Shown here piece by piece: positions 23,874 to 31,531 of a stretch of DNA of 48,617 nt. Source of the stretch: Thermoleophilia bacterium (lineage in GTDB: Bacteria; Actinomycetota; Thermoleophilia; Miltoncostaeales; Miltoncostaeaceae); contig JADLHW010000042.1 in NCBI GenBank assembly GCA_020848615.1, forward strand, positions 1 to 48,617, given 5' to 3'. A program made the translations under genes and the position numbers. The notes beneath the pieces were generated by a model. It worked only from the letters and a program-made list of their open reading frames with translations, did not search any database and was not told the DNA's origin. Position 1 is the stretch's first letter; each line of letters starts with the position of its first letter.

Positions 23874-24428
23874 ATGTCCACCGCCGCCGCCGTCATCCCC
23901 ACGGGCACCTGGACCATCGACCCCTCGCACTCCGTGGTCGGCTTCTCCGTGAAGCACATGGGCATCGCCACCGTGCGTGGCACGTTCGAGGCGTTCTCCG
24001 GCGGCCTCGTCGTCGACGGTCCCCTGTCCGGCGCCCGCATCGAGGCGACCGTCGAGGCCGGGTCCATCAACACCCGTGAGGAGCAGCGGGACGCGCACCT
24101 GCGCTCCGCGGACTTCTTCGACGCCGAGAACCACCCGCAGCTGCGCTTCGTCTCGACGGGCGTCCGGGTGCGCGACGAGGAGACCCTCGTGGTGACCGGC
24201 GACCTCTCCATGGCCGGCCAGACCCACCCGGTGGAGCTCACCGCCGAGATCGACGGCCTCGACACCGACCCGTGGGGCAACGAGCGCGTGGGCCTGAGCC
24301 TGTCCGGCCAGCTCTCCCGCGGCAAGTGGGGCATGACCTTCAACCAGGCGCTCGGGAGTGGCAACCTGCTGGTGTCCGACAAGGTGAAGATCTCCATCGA
24401 CGTCTCCGCGATCCGGCAGGCCGCCTGA
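23874..24428 (+). CDS. YceI-family lipid/polyisoprenoid-binding-like protein
   Basis: 184 residues, no signal peptide, so this is a cytoplasmic YceI member. The beta-barrel pattern is clear: GTWTIDPSHSVVGFSVKHMGIATVRGTF, then SINTREEQRDAHLRSADFFDAENHPQLRFVS and GDLSMAGQTHPVELTAEI. YceI proteins bind long isoprenoid or amide lipids in the barrel. GGGAG stands eight bases before the ATG. It is the first gene of an operon with a VOC dioxygenase-like protein (one base gap) and a MarR regulator, a combination suggesting response to a lipophilic or quinone-like compound. Confidence 0.93.
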   Translation: MSTAAAVIPTGTWTIDPSHSVVGFSVKHMGIATVRGTFEAFSGGLVVDGPLSGARIEATVEAGSINTREEQRDAHLRSADFFDAENHPQLRFVSTGVRVRDEETLVVTGDLSMAGQTHPVELTAEIDGLDTDPWGNERVGLSLSGQLSRGKWGMTFNQALGSGNLLVSDKVKISIDVSAIRQAA

Positions 24429-24429
24429 C

Positions 24430-25341
24430 ATGTCCACCTGCCCGCTCACCGACGGCGCGACGGCCCCCGCGGGGGCCGTCGACCGCATCGCCTACGGCGC
24501 CGTCCACCTGGACGTGACCCACCGAGGGCGCGCCCTTGCCTTCTGGCGCGACGCCCTGGGCCTGGAGCTGCGGGCCGAGGACGAGGAGGGCATCCGGCTG
24601 GGCGCGGGCGGCGACACCCTCATCGTGCTGCACCCCGGCGCGGCGCGCCCATGGCGGCGCGGCCACGCCGGCCTGTACCACGTGGCCGTGCACGTGCCGG
24701 ACGTGGGCGAGTTCGCCCGGGCGATGGCCCGCCTGGCCGAGCACCGCGTCGCCCAGGCCCCCACCGACCACATCTTCTCGATGGCGACCTACGCCACCGA
24801 CCCGGACGGCCTCACGCTGGAGATCACCCTCGAGACCCCCGAGCGCTTCCGCAGCTTCCACATCACCCCGGGCTCCATCGAGATCGTCGACGACCGGGGC
24901 CGCCGGCGCGGCCCCACCGAGGCGCTCGACGTGCAGCCCGTCCTCGACCGGCTGCCCGCCCGGCCCGTCTCCGCCCCCATGGTCGCCGGCACCCGCGTGG
25001 GCCACGTGCACCTGCACGTGCCCGACATGGACGAGGCCGTGGCCTTCTACCGCGACGTCATCGGCTTCCAGGAGCACATGATCATGCCGGCGATCGGCAT
25101 GTCGGACCTCTCGGCGGGCGGGCGGTTCCCGCACCGCCTGGCGATGAACACGTGGTTCGGGCCGGGCATCTCCCAGGCCCCGGCCGGCACCGCGGGCATG
25201 CGGCACTACGAGCTGCTCGTGGACGCCCCGGCTCTGGCGGGCATCCGCGAGCGCGCCGGCGCGGTCACCGAGCTCGGCGGGGATCGCATCGCGCTGACCG
25301 ACCCGGCCGGCAACACCGTCCACGTCGGCACCCCCGCCTGA
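24430..25341 (+). CDS. Two-domain VOC protein, catechol-2,3-dioxygenase (CatE)-like
   Basis: 303 residues with two VOC halves. The first (about 18-140) has YGAVHLDVTHRGRALAFWRDALGLEL, HAGLYHVAVHVPDVGEFARA and DPDGLTLEITLETPE. The second (about 185-300) has GHVHLHVPDMDEAVAFYRDVIGFQ and RHYELLVDAP. This two-half layout matches bacterial CatE-type extradiol dioxygenase homologues. The candidate metal ligands are His in HLDV, His in HVAVH and Glu in LEITLE. Catalytic activity on catechol is unproven. It starts one base after yceI and its stop overlaps the MarR start as TGATG. Confidence 0.85.
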   Translation: MSTCPLTDGATAPAGAVDRIAYGAVHLDVTHRGRALAFWRDALGLELRAEDEEGIRLGAGGDTLIVLHPGAARPWRRGHAGLYHVAVHVPDVGEFARAMARLAEHRVAQAPTDHIFSMATYATDPDGLTLEITLETPERFRSFHITPGSIEIVDDRGRRRGPTEALDVQPVLDRLPARPVSAPMVAGTRVGHVHLHVPDMDEAVAFYRDVIGFQEHMIMPAIGMSDLSAGGRFPHRLAMNTWFGPGISQAPAGTAGMRHYELLVDAPALAGIRERAGAVTELGGDRIALTDPAGNTVHVGTPA

Positions 25342-25862
25342 TGGCGCAGCCCCGGGCCGCGGATGCGGCGGAGGCGCTCGCACCGGTGACCGCCCGGGCC
25401 GGGTGCACGATGGGCGTCCACGCCGAACGGGCGTGGGCGCCCCACCAGGCGCTCGCGTGGGAGGGCCTCCTGGAGGTGGCGCGCCTGCTGCGGCGCGACG
25501 CCGAGACCACCCTCGAGGCCGGCCACGGGCTCGGCATCAGCACGCTCGGGGTCCTGGGACGCCTGCTGCGGGCCCCGAACCGCACCCTGCGCCAGACCGA
25601 CCTGGCGGACGCCATGGGCCTGTCCCTGAGCCGCATCTCGCGGGTCATCGACACCCTGGAGCGCCGGGAGCTGGTGGTGCGCCGGCGCTGCCCGTCCGAC
25701 GCGCGCGCGGTGAACGTCACCGTCACCACCGCGGGCGGGACGCTGGCCCAGGACGCCCAGGCCGGCGTGTTCGCCGCCGTCGAAGCGGCCTTCACGAACC
25801 GCCTCACCGACGCCGAGGTCCGCGCCCTGGCCGGCATCGTCACCAAGCTGCTCACCGGCTGA
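25341..25862 (+). CDS. MarR-family transcriptional regulator
   Basis: 173 residues. The winged helix-turn-helix reads TLRQTDLADAMGLSLSRISRVIDTLERRELVVRRRCPSDARAVNVTVTTAG, with the wing D-x-R (SDARAV) typical of MarR. Helices on either side form the dimer. It is the last gene of the YceI-VOC-MarR unit, coupled by a one-base overlap, and most likely represses that unit through the two repeats at 23781-23829. The inducing ligand is unknown. An N-terminal extension of about 20 residues with a lone cysteine is not part of the fold. Confidence 0.92.
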   Translation: MAQPRAADAAEALAPVTARAGCTMGVHAERAWAPHQALAWEGLLEVARLLRRDAETTLEAGHGLGISTLGVLGRLLRAPNRTLRQTDLADAMGLSLSRISRVIDTLERRELVVRRRCPSDARAVNVTVTTAGGTLAQDAQAGVFAAVEAAFTNRLTDAEVRALAGIVTKLLTG

Positions 25863-25874
25863 CACCGCGCCCGG

Positions 25875-25904
25875 GTGACGCGGCCCGGCGTGCGCGGATA
25901 GGAT
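25875..25904 (+). promoter_or_regulatory. Promoter of the secreted-protein gene at 25911, predicted leaderless
   Basis: GTGACG (25875-25880), an 18-base spacer and TAGGAT (25899-25904). The -10 box ends six bases before the TTG start, and no ribosome binding site fits in between. Confidence 0.55.
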
Positions 25905-25910
25905 CGCCGC

Positions 25911-26900
25911 TTGCGACGCACCCCCGTGATCGCGGCGATCCTGGCGCTCGCCGTCCCCGCGGCGGCCGCCGCGGCGGACCCCCAGCCCGGCACCCCGCGG
26001 TTCGCCGCGCCCACCCGCGGCGGCATCGCCGTGATCCCCACCGACGACTCGTTCGCGACCACGTACCTGCCCTTCACGTCCCGGACGCGGCGGTTCGTGG
26101 TGTACGCGCGCCTCCCGGTGGGCGTCCGCGCTCGCGCCCTGCTCGTCACGGCCGGCCCGGCCCGCCGCCGGTGCGCCGCGACGTACCGGGCCGACCGCGG
26201 GACCCGGCTCCCCGTGACCTCCGGCGGCCCCACGCCCGGCGGTTGGGTGACGGCCCGCACCGCCCCGCGCCGCTGGGCGCGCCTGGGGCGCAGCCGGTTC
26301 TGCGCGTGGCCGGTCACCGGTCCCGGCCGCACCGCGCGGCCCCTCACCCGGGTCGTCCGGTTCTTCGGGGGCGGGATCGGCGCGGTGCAGTGGGCCGACC
26401 GCGACCCGGAGGGCACCGCGGGCGTGGTGACCGAGGTCATGTCCACGTCTTCCTTCCGTCACCGCTCGCGGGTGAACGGGTGTCCCGAGGTGCCCTTCGG
26501 CGCCGAGCGGACCTCCGGGGTCGGCCGGTGGGGCCTGGCCCGGGTCACGAGCATCAACCCGTACAGCGCCCGGTGCGACCACTCCAACGACCTGGAGGTC
26601 GCCTCGTCCGACGACGGCGCGTTCAGCCTGTCCCTGCTGGCGCGTGACGCGGAGGCGGGGGCGGTGCGGCACGCCGGCTCGCTGTGCGCGTTCCTGCCCG
26701 ACTGGAGCACGCGTCCGGACGATGCGGCCCGGCTGGTGGAGGCCCAGGGCTGCCGGGTGGGCCGGACGCTCCGGGCGCGCAGCTCCGAGGACGTCGACCG
26801 GCCGGACTGGGTGTGGGCCTTCACCGTGAACGGGGCGGAGGCCCCGCTGGTGCCGCGGGGCACCACGGTGGACCTGGTGGTGAACGCCCGCCCCCGCTGA
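25911..26900 (+). CDS. Secreted protein with PASTA-like C-terminus, function unknown
   Basis: 329 residues from TTG 25911; this start places the signal peptide (RRTPVIAAILALAVPAAAAA, cleavage near 22) at the very N-terminus. The central part is Arg-rich with scattered aromatic residues and six cysteines and has no recognised domain. Residues about 275-327 (ARLVEAQGCRVGRTLRARS, then VPRGTTVDLVVNARP) follow the PASTA pattern of helix, loop and final hydrophobic strand. PASTA domains bind cell-wall fragments. No neighbour is co-transcribed. Confidence 0.75.
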   Translation: MRRTPVIAAILALAVPAAAAAADPQPGTPRFAAPTRGGIAVIPTDDSFATTYLPFTSRTRRFVVYARLPVGVRARALLVTAGPARRRCAATYRADRGTRLPVTSGGPTPGGWVTARTAPRRWARLGRSRFCAWPVTGPGRTARPLTRVVRFFGGGIGAVQWADRDPEGTAGVVTEVMSTSSFRHRSRVNGCPEVPFGAERTSGVGRWGLARVTSINPYSARCDHSNDLEVASSDDGAFSLSLLARDAEAGAVRHAGSLCAFLPDWSTRPDDAARLVEAQGCRVGRTLRARSSEDVDRPDWVWAFTVNGAEAPLVPRGTTVDLVVNARPR

Positions 26901-27326
26901 GCCGGGGGCCCCGGCCCCATCCGCCGGAACCCGCGATTCATGCGTCGCTCTTCGACGGCGCTCACGTCCGTCTTATGCGGGGCGGGCTGAATGTGGCGGC
27001 CGCGCGGCCCGCCCCGCGCGGCACCCGAGGTCTCCGCGCGTTCATCCCCCCGGCCTCGACGACCTCCGCCACCCCATCGACGAAGAGGAGGACCACCACC
27101 ACGACGACCACACCACCGCCCCGGTCACCTTGGTCGGAGCGCGGCGGCGGATCCTCCGACGGGTAACCGGACGATCCGCCGCCCTTCCGTCCCGTGCCCG
27201 GCGCGCCCCGCGCGCCGGCGGCGCGGATGCGGGCGCCACGGGCCGGTGCGAAGCCGCGGGCAAGGGCACAGCCGCCGCACGCACCCGGCCCGACGGCGTC
27301 CCGGGCCCCCGACCCGCGCCCGGTGC
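26901..27326. other. Non-coding stretch between the secreted-protein gene and the MFS operon
   Basis: No convincing gene. One plus-strand frame near 27050-27170 encodes an acidic/His-rich run (DEEEDHHHDDH) within Arg/Pro-rich context, and its codon third positions are mixed, so it is at best a relic. The DNA around 27090-27120 is a run of CCA/CGA-like triplets. A weak GC-rich inverted repeat follows the stop at 26900. Confidence 0.4.
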
Positions 27327-27383
27327 CGTGAGACATCGCTGTCTCACGCCGTGGTAGCCTCGCTGTGAGACAGCGGTGTCTCA
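27327..27383. promoter_or_regulatory. Two TetR operators flanking the MFS-tetR promoter
   Basis: CGTGAGACA-TCGC-TGTCTCACG (27327-27348, nine-base perfect arms) and TGAGACA-GCGG-TGTCTCA (27366-27383, seven-base perfect arms), centres 37 bases apart. A -10-like TAGCCT (27355-27360) lies between them. One operator covers the -35 region and the other the transcription start, the expected layout for repression by the TetR protein encoded at 28913. Confidence 0.8.
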
Positions 27384-27422
27384 TCCCCCGCGACGTCGCC
27401 CACGCGCCGAAGGAGTCCGCCC

Positions 27423-28916
27423 ATGACCACCGCACCGGCCCCGCCCGGGCCCGCCGCCGCCACGCCGCGCCGGCGCGTCGGCGTGCACGGCGACCACCCC
27501 CAGTACCGCTGGTGGGCCCTGTCGGTGACCAGCCTCGGCATGTTCCTGGCCACCGTCAACAGCGGGACCCTGCTCATCGCCCTCCCCGACGTCGAGCGCG
27601 CCCTGGGGACGTCCCTGCTCACCCTGGTGTGGGTCATCCTGGCCTACATGGTCTCCAGCACCGTGCTGCTGCTGCCCGCGGGCCGGCTGGGCGACCAGCT
27701 GGGGCGCCGCCGGCTGTTCGTGATCGGCCTGGCCGTGTTCACGGTCACCTCCCTGGGCGCGGGGTTCGCCGACTCGGGGACCACCCTCATCCTGTGGCGC
27801 GTCGCCCAGGGCATCGGTGGGGCGTTCGTGTTCGCAAACGCCGGCGCGGTCGTCACGGACGCGTTCCCCCGGGAGCAGCTGGGCCTGGCGATGGGCACGA
27901 ACGTGATGGTCGCCGCCGTGGGGCTGGTGATCGGTCCGGTGCTCGGCGGCTGGCTGGTGGGGTTCGGGTGGGAGTGGGTGTTCTGGTTCAACGTGCCGCT
28001 CGGGCTCGCCGGCACGCTGTGGGCGTGGGCGGTGCTGCACGAGGACGGCCGGCGCGACCCCGACCGCCGGCAGGACTGGCTGGGCAACGCCGTCGGGATG
28101 GCGGGGCTCACGGGGCTGGTGCTGGGGCTGTCGGACGCCGGCCTCGACGGCTGGGGCGCGCCGATGGTGATCGCCGGGCTGGCCGCCGCCGTGGTCCTCA
28201 TCCCGCTGTTCGTGATGGTGGAGCGCAGGGTCCCGGCCCCGATGATGGACCTGTCGCTGTTCCGCATCCGCGTGTACTCGGCCGCCGCGGCCGCGGCGTT
28301 CCTGAACGGGCTGGCGCGGTTCGCCCTGATGTTCCTGTTCGTCTTCTACTTCCAGGGCCCGCAGGGCGACGACCCCATCATCGCGGGCCTCAAGCTGGCG
28401 CCGCTGGCGCTGGGGATGCTGGTCGCCTCGCCGCTGGCCGGCATGTGGGCCGACCGGCGCGGCTCCCGGGCCCCGGCGGTGCTGGGCATGGTGCTCATCG
28501 GGCTGGGCCTGGCGGGGATGACGACCCTGCACGTGGACAGCCCGTTCTGGCAGTCGGCGGTGTGGCTCACGATCGTGGGCGTCGGGTCCGGGGTGTTCAA
28601 CTCCCCCAACACCAGCGCGATGATGGCCGCGGTGCCGCCGGCCCGCCGGGGCATCGCGTCCGGTACGCGCACGATGCTGCAGAACACCGGCGCCGTCATC
28701 TCCATCGCCCTGATGCTCATGATCGTCACCTCCGTCGTCCCGACCCAGCTGCTGTTCTCGATCTTCAGCGGCCTCACGACGGGCCTGTCCGCCGACCGCC
28801 TGGAGCCGTTCATGAGCGGCATGCACCTGGCGCTGTGGATCCTCGTCGCGTTCTCGGCGCTCGGGGCCCTGGTGTCCGCGCTGCGCGGGCCCGTCCCGCA
28901 ACCGGAGGGCCCGTGA
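27423..28916 (+). CDS. MFS transporter, DHA2 (EmrB/QacA-like) drug efflux pump
   Basis: 497 residues, about 14 membrane segments. Motif A is GRLGDQLGRRRLF (after TM2). GLVIGPVLGGWLVGFGWEWVFWFNVPLG matches the TM5-TM6 antiporter motif. The cytoplasmic N-terminus is about 35 residues. AAGGAG is eight bases before the ATG. It is followed with GTGA overlap by its TetR regulator and preceded by two matching operators, so it is probably an inducible pump for a toxic organic compound. Confidence 0.93.
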   Translation: MTTAPAPPGPAAATPRRRVGVHGDHPQYRWWALSVTSLGMFLATVNSGTLLIALPDVERALGTSLLTLVWVILAYMVSSTVLLLPAGRLGDQLGRRRLFVIGLAVFTVTSLGAGFADSGTTLILWRVAQGIGGAFVFANAGAVVTDAFPREQLGLAMGTNVMVAAVGLVIGPVLGGWLVGFGWEWVFWFNVPLGLAGTLWAWAVLHEDGRRDPDRRQDWLGNAVGMAGLTGLVLGLSDAGLDGWGAPMVIAGLAAAVVLIPLFVMVERRVPAPMMDLSLFRIRVYSAAAAAAFLNGLARFALMFLFVFYFQGPQGDDPIIAGLKLAPLALGMLVASPLAGMWADRRGSRAPAVLGMVLIGLGLAGMTTLHVDSPFWQSAVWLTIVGVGSGVFNSPNTSAMMAAVPPARRGIASGTRTMLQNTGAVISIALMLMIVTSVVPTQLLFSIFSGLTTGLSADRLEPFMSGMHLALWILVAFSALGALVSALRGPVPQPEGP

Positions 28917-29458
28917 GCCGCGACGACATGCTGCTGGACGCCGCGACCGCGGTCCTCGCCCGCGATCCGGGGGCGAGCATGCAGGACGTCGCCCGCGCCG
29001 CGGGCGTGGGCCGGGCGACGCTGTACCGGCGTCATCCGTCGCGGGAGGACCTGCTGGCCGCCATCCGACTGCGGGCCCTACGGGAGTGCACCGCCGCCCT
29101 CGCCGACGTGCCCGCCGGCGGCGGCCCGTGGGAACGGCTCGCCCGGTCGGTGCGCGCCCTCACGGCCGTGGTGGACCGGTACCGCGTGCTGGCGAACGCC
29201 CCGCGCCTGGACCGTTCGGATCCCGAGCAGCGGTCGCTGGCGGACCGCATCGAGGCGCCCCTCGCGGGCATCGTGGAGGAGGGCGTCGCCCGGGGCGAGT
29301 TCCGGCTCTCGGTGCCCGCGCCCGTCGCGGCGGGGATGATCGTCGCGCTGCTGCCCGCGGCCCGCCGCGGCGTGGTGGAGGGGGGCGTCGATCCGGGGGA
29401 CGCCGAGTCGGCGGTGCTCGACGCCGTCGCCGGCATCGTGGGACGCCGGCCGCGCTGA
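28913..29458 (+). CDS. TetR-family regulator of the MFS pump
   Basis: 181 residues from GTG 28913, overlapping the pump stop as GTGA. The HTH is LLDAATAVLARDPGASMQDVARAAGVGRATLYRRHPSREDLLAAI (about 6-50). The C-terminal ligand domain (MTGM-type layout, IEAPLAGIVEEGVARGEFRLS) is short. Autorepression through the palindromes at 27327-27383 is likely. A strong hairpin follows three bases after the stop. Confidence 0.92.
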   Translation: MSRDDMLLDAATAVLARDPGASMQDVARAAGVGRATLYRRHPSREDLLAAIRLRALRECTAALADVPAGGGPWERLARSVRALTAVVDRYRVLANAPRLDRSDPEQRSLADRIEAPLAGIVEEGVARGEFRLSVPAPVAAGMIVALLPAARRGVVEGGVDPGDAESAVLDAVAGIVGRRPR

Positions 29459-29461
29459 GCG

Positions 29462-29491
29462 GGTCCCCGGGCCCGTGCGGGCCCGGGGACC
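29462..29491. terminator. Bidirectional terminator hairpin
   Basis: A perfect 13-bp stem (29462-29474 with 29479-29491) and four-base loop GTGC, between the convergent tetR (ends 29458) and LysM gene (ends 29498). Confidence 0.75.
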
Positions 29492-29497
29492 TCACGG

Positions 29498-29950
29498 TCA
29501 GTCGGGGATCACGAACGTCTGGCCGGGGTAGATGAGGTCCGGGTTGGGGATGCGGTTCACCCGGGCGATCTCCTGCCAGCTCACGCCGAAGCGGGCGCCG
29601 ATCGCGCTGAGCGTGTCGCCGCTCTTGACGGTGTAGGTGCGCTTCTGGTGCTGGGCCGGCTTCGGCTTCGCCTGGGCGTGCTGGGCGGGCTTCGGGGCCG
29701 CGTGCTGCGCGGGCCGCTGCTGCTGCTTGGGCGCCGCGGCGGGCGCGGCGGCCTGCGGCGCCTCGGCCTGCGCGGCCTCGGCGGGCGCGACCTCGGCCTG
29801 CGCCTCGGTGGCCTCCGGCGCGTCCACGGCCTCGGCGGCCTCGGTGGCGTCGGCGATCGCCCCGCCGGCGGCGCCCGCGGCGGCCTCCTTCGCCTTCTCG
29901 GCCGCGAGGGCCTCCTGGCCGGCGCGCTTGATGTCGTCCATCACACCCAT
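29498..29950 (-). CDS. LysM-domain protein without signal peptide
   Basis: 150 residues from ATG 29950 with AAAGGA at eight bases. Residues 1-35 form an Ala/Lys/Glu helix, and 36-103 an Ala/Pro/Glu then Gln/Pro/Lys/His linker. The C-terminal LysM domain (105-148) reads YTVKSGDTLSAIGARFGVSWQEIARVNRIPNPDLIYPGQTFVIP, a full match to the fold. No export signal is visible. The layout recalls cytoplasmic LysM proteins such as YgaU/Kbp, which bind other ligands, but non-classical export is not excluded. Confidence 0.88.
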   Translation of the reverse strand: MGVMDDIKRAGQEALAAEKAKEAAAGAAGGAIADATEAAEAVDAPEATEAQAEVAPAEAAQAEAPQAAAPAAAPKQQQRPAQHAAPKPAQHAQAKPKPAQHQKRTYTVKSGDTLSAIGARFGVSWQEIARVNRIPNPDLIYPGQTFVIPD

Positions 29951-30142
29951 GTCGGTGTCCTTTCGGGGGGTCCGGCGCGAGGGTGGGCCGGGTGCGAGTG
30001 AACCTACTCGAACCTGCCGGTGCCGTACATGCCCCGGTGCGGTTCGCGGCGGTCCGCCGCGGAGCCGTCGCCCCGCCCCCCGGCCCGGCGGCGCGTTCCC
30101 GCGCGGGCGATACCGTGAGGCGGACGGCCGCCGCAGCCCGAG

Positions 30143-30925
30143 GTGCCTCTGCCACTGGTCATCCTGATCGTCGTCGCCGGCCTGTCCGGACTCGCCGCCG
30201 CGGGCATCGTGCCGCGCCTCGGGATCCCGTCCGGCACCGGCCCGGCCCTCCGGTTCGCCCTGGGCACGGTCGCGGCCGCCGGCGTGGTGCTCGGCGGGCT
30301 CGCGTACCTGGTGCGCGGCGACGGCCCGCTGGTCGACGCCGACCGGGCGGTGTCGGTGTGGGCCCGGGACCACGCCACGACGTTCACGGACCATGGCGTG
30401 ACGGCCGTGACCCGGCTGGGCGGGACGTGGGTCGTGGCGGCCCTGGGGACCGTGCTGGCCGTCGCCGCGTGGCGGCGGGGGATGCGCGCGGCGGCACCGT
30501 TCCTGGCGGTCGTGATCGTGGGGAACAACCTCGCCACCAACGGCGTGAAGGCCCTGGCCGACCGCGCGCGCCCCGCCCTGGAACCCGTCGCGCAGACCCT
30601 CGGCCCGTCGTTCCCCAGCGGCCACACCAGCGCCGCCGCATCGTTCTTCGCCGCGGCGGCGCTGGTGCTGGGCGCTCGCGCGGGCCGCAACCGGCGCGCG
30701 CTGCTGGCGGGGGCGGCCGTGGCGGCCGCCACGGCGGTGGCCTGCACCCGGGTGCTGCGGGCCGTCCACTGGCTGTCGGACGTCGCCGCCGGGCTGGTGC
30801 TCGGCTGGGCGTGGTTCGCGCTGTGCGCCGCGGCGCTCGGCGGGCGCCTGCTGCGGGGCGCCGCGGATGGGCGGGAGCCGGGGACGCGGGCGCGGGCCGT
30901 CGCCGCCCCCGGGGCCGGTTCCTAG
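30143..30925 (+). CDS. PAP2-family membrane phosphatase
   Basis: 260 residues from GTG 30143, six hydrophobic segments. The three phosphatase motifs are intact: K136-x6-R143-P144 (KALADRARP), PSGH (158-161), and R203-x5-H209-x3-D213 (TRVLRAVHWLSD). Likely substrates are lipid phosphates such as undecaprenyl pyrophosphate or phosphatidic acid at the outer membrane face. The stop TAG shares CTAG (30922-30925) with the stop of the convergent GNAT gene. Confidence 0.9.
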   Translation: MPLPLVILIVVAGLSGLAAAGIVPRLGIPSGTGPALRFALGTVAAAGVVLGGLAYLVRGDGPLVDADRAVSVWARDHATTFTDHGVTAVTRLGGTWVVAALGTVLAVAAWRRGMRAAAPFLAVVIVGNNLATNGVKALADRARPALEPVAQTLGPSFPSGHTSAAASFFAAAALVLGARAGRNRRALLAGAAVAAATAVACTRVLRAVHWLSDVAAGLVLGWAWFALCAAALGGRLLRGAADGREPGTRARAVAAPGAGS

Positions 30926-31443
30926 AGCTCGGGGCGCGCGGCCCGGTACCAGCGCGCGTCGACGCCCCACACCGGGCGGATGCCCGCCGGCCGCATGCCC
31001 ACCCGCTCCATCACCCGCCACGACGCGGTGTTCGCCGGCAGGGCGAACGCGACCACCTCCTGCAGGCCGGTGTGGGCCCACGCCCAGGCCAGGGCGGCGG
31101 CCGCCCCCTCGGTGGCCAGGCCCCGGCCCCACGCGGCGCGCTCCAGCATGTACAGCAGCTCGGTGCGCCCGCCCACCTCCGGCAGGTGCCGCAGGCCCAG
31201 GTGGCCCAGCAGGCGGCCGTCGTCCCGCGCGCACGCCGCCCAGGGGCCGTACCCCACCTCGTCCCACTGCGCCGCGAACGCCGGCACCAGCCGCTCGGCG
31301 TCCCGCCGCGCGTGGGCGGCCCGCGCCGCACCCCCCATGAGGTGACGCATCACCAGGGGGTCGGACCGGATGGCGGCGTAGGCGTCCACGTCATCCGGCG
31401 TGAACGGACGCAGAAGGAGGCGTGTTGTGCGGACCTCGCGCAT
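30922..31443 (-). CDS. GNAT-family N-acetyltransferase (RimJ-like)
   Basis: 173 residues from ATG 31443. Typical RimJ/RimL order: TTRLLLRPFTPDDVDAYAAIRSDP at the start, GYGPWAACARDDGRLLGHLGLRHL, then ELLYMLERAAWGRGLATEGAAAALAWAW with the acetyl-CoA loop (RGLATE), and FALPANTASWRVMERVGMR. It transfers acetyl groups to amines of a protein N-terminus or small molecule; the target is unknown. Confidence 0.92.
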   Translation of the reverse strand: MREVRTTRLLLRPFTPDDVDAYAAIRSDPLVMRHLMGGAARAAHARRDAERLVPAFAAQWDEVGYGPWAACARDDGRLLGHLGLRHLPEVGGRTELLYMLERAAWGRGLATEGAAAALAWAWAHTGLQEVVAFALPANTASWRVMERVGMRPAGIRPVWGVDARWYRAARPEL

Positions 31444-31531
31444 CCGCCCACCCTGCCGGGCGTGCCGGCCGCCGTCCACCGCCGGCGCGACGGGCGCGCG
31501 CCGCACGGGCGACCTGTGGTGAACTGCCGCC

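Noticed and set aside
27040-27357. Plus-strand frame with an acidic/His-rich run
   Set aside because: Mixed third-position usage, Arg/Pro-rich surroundings, no good start, and it runs into the TetR operators.
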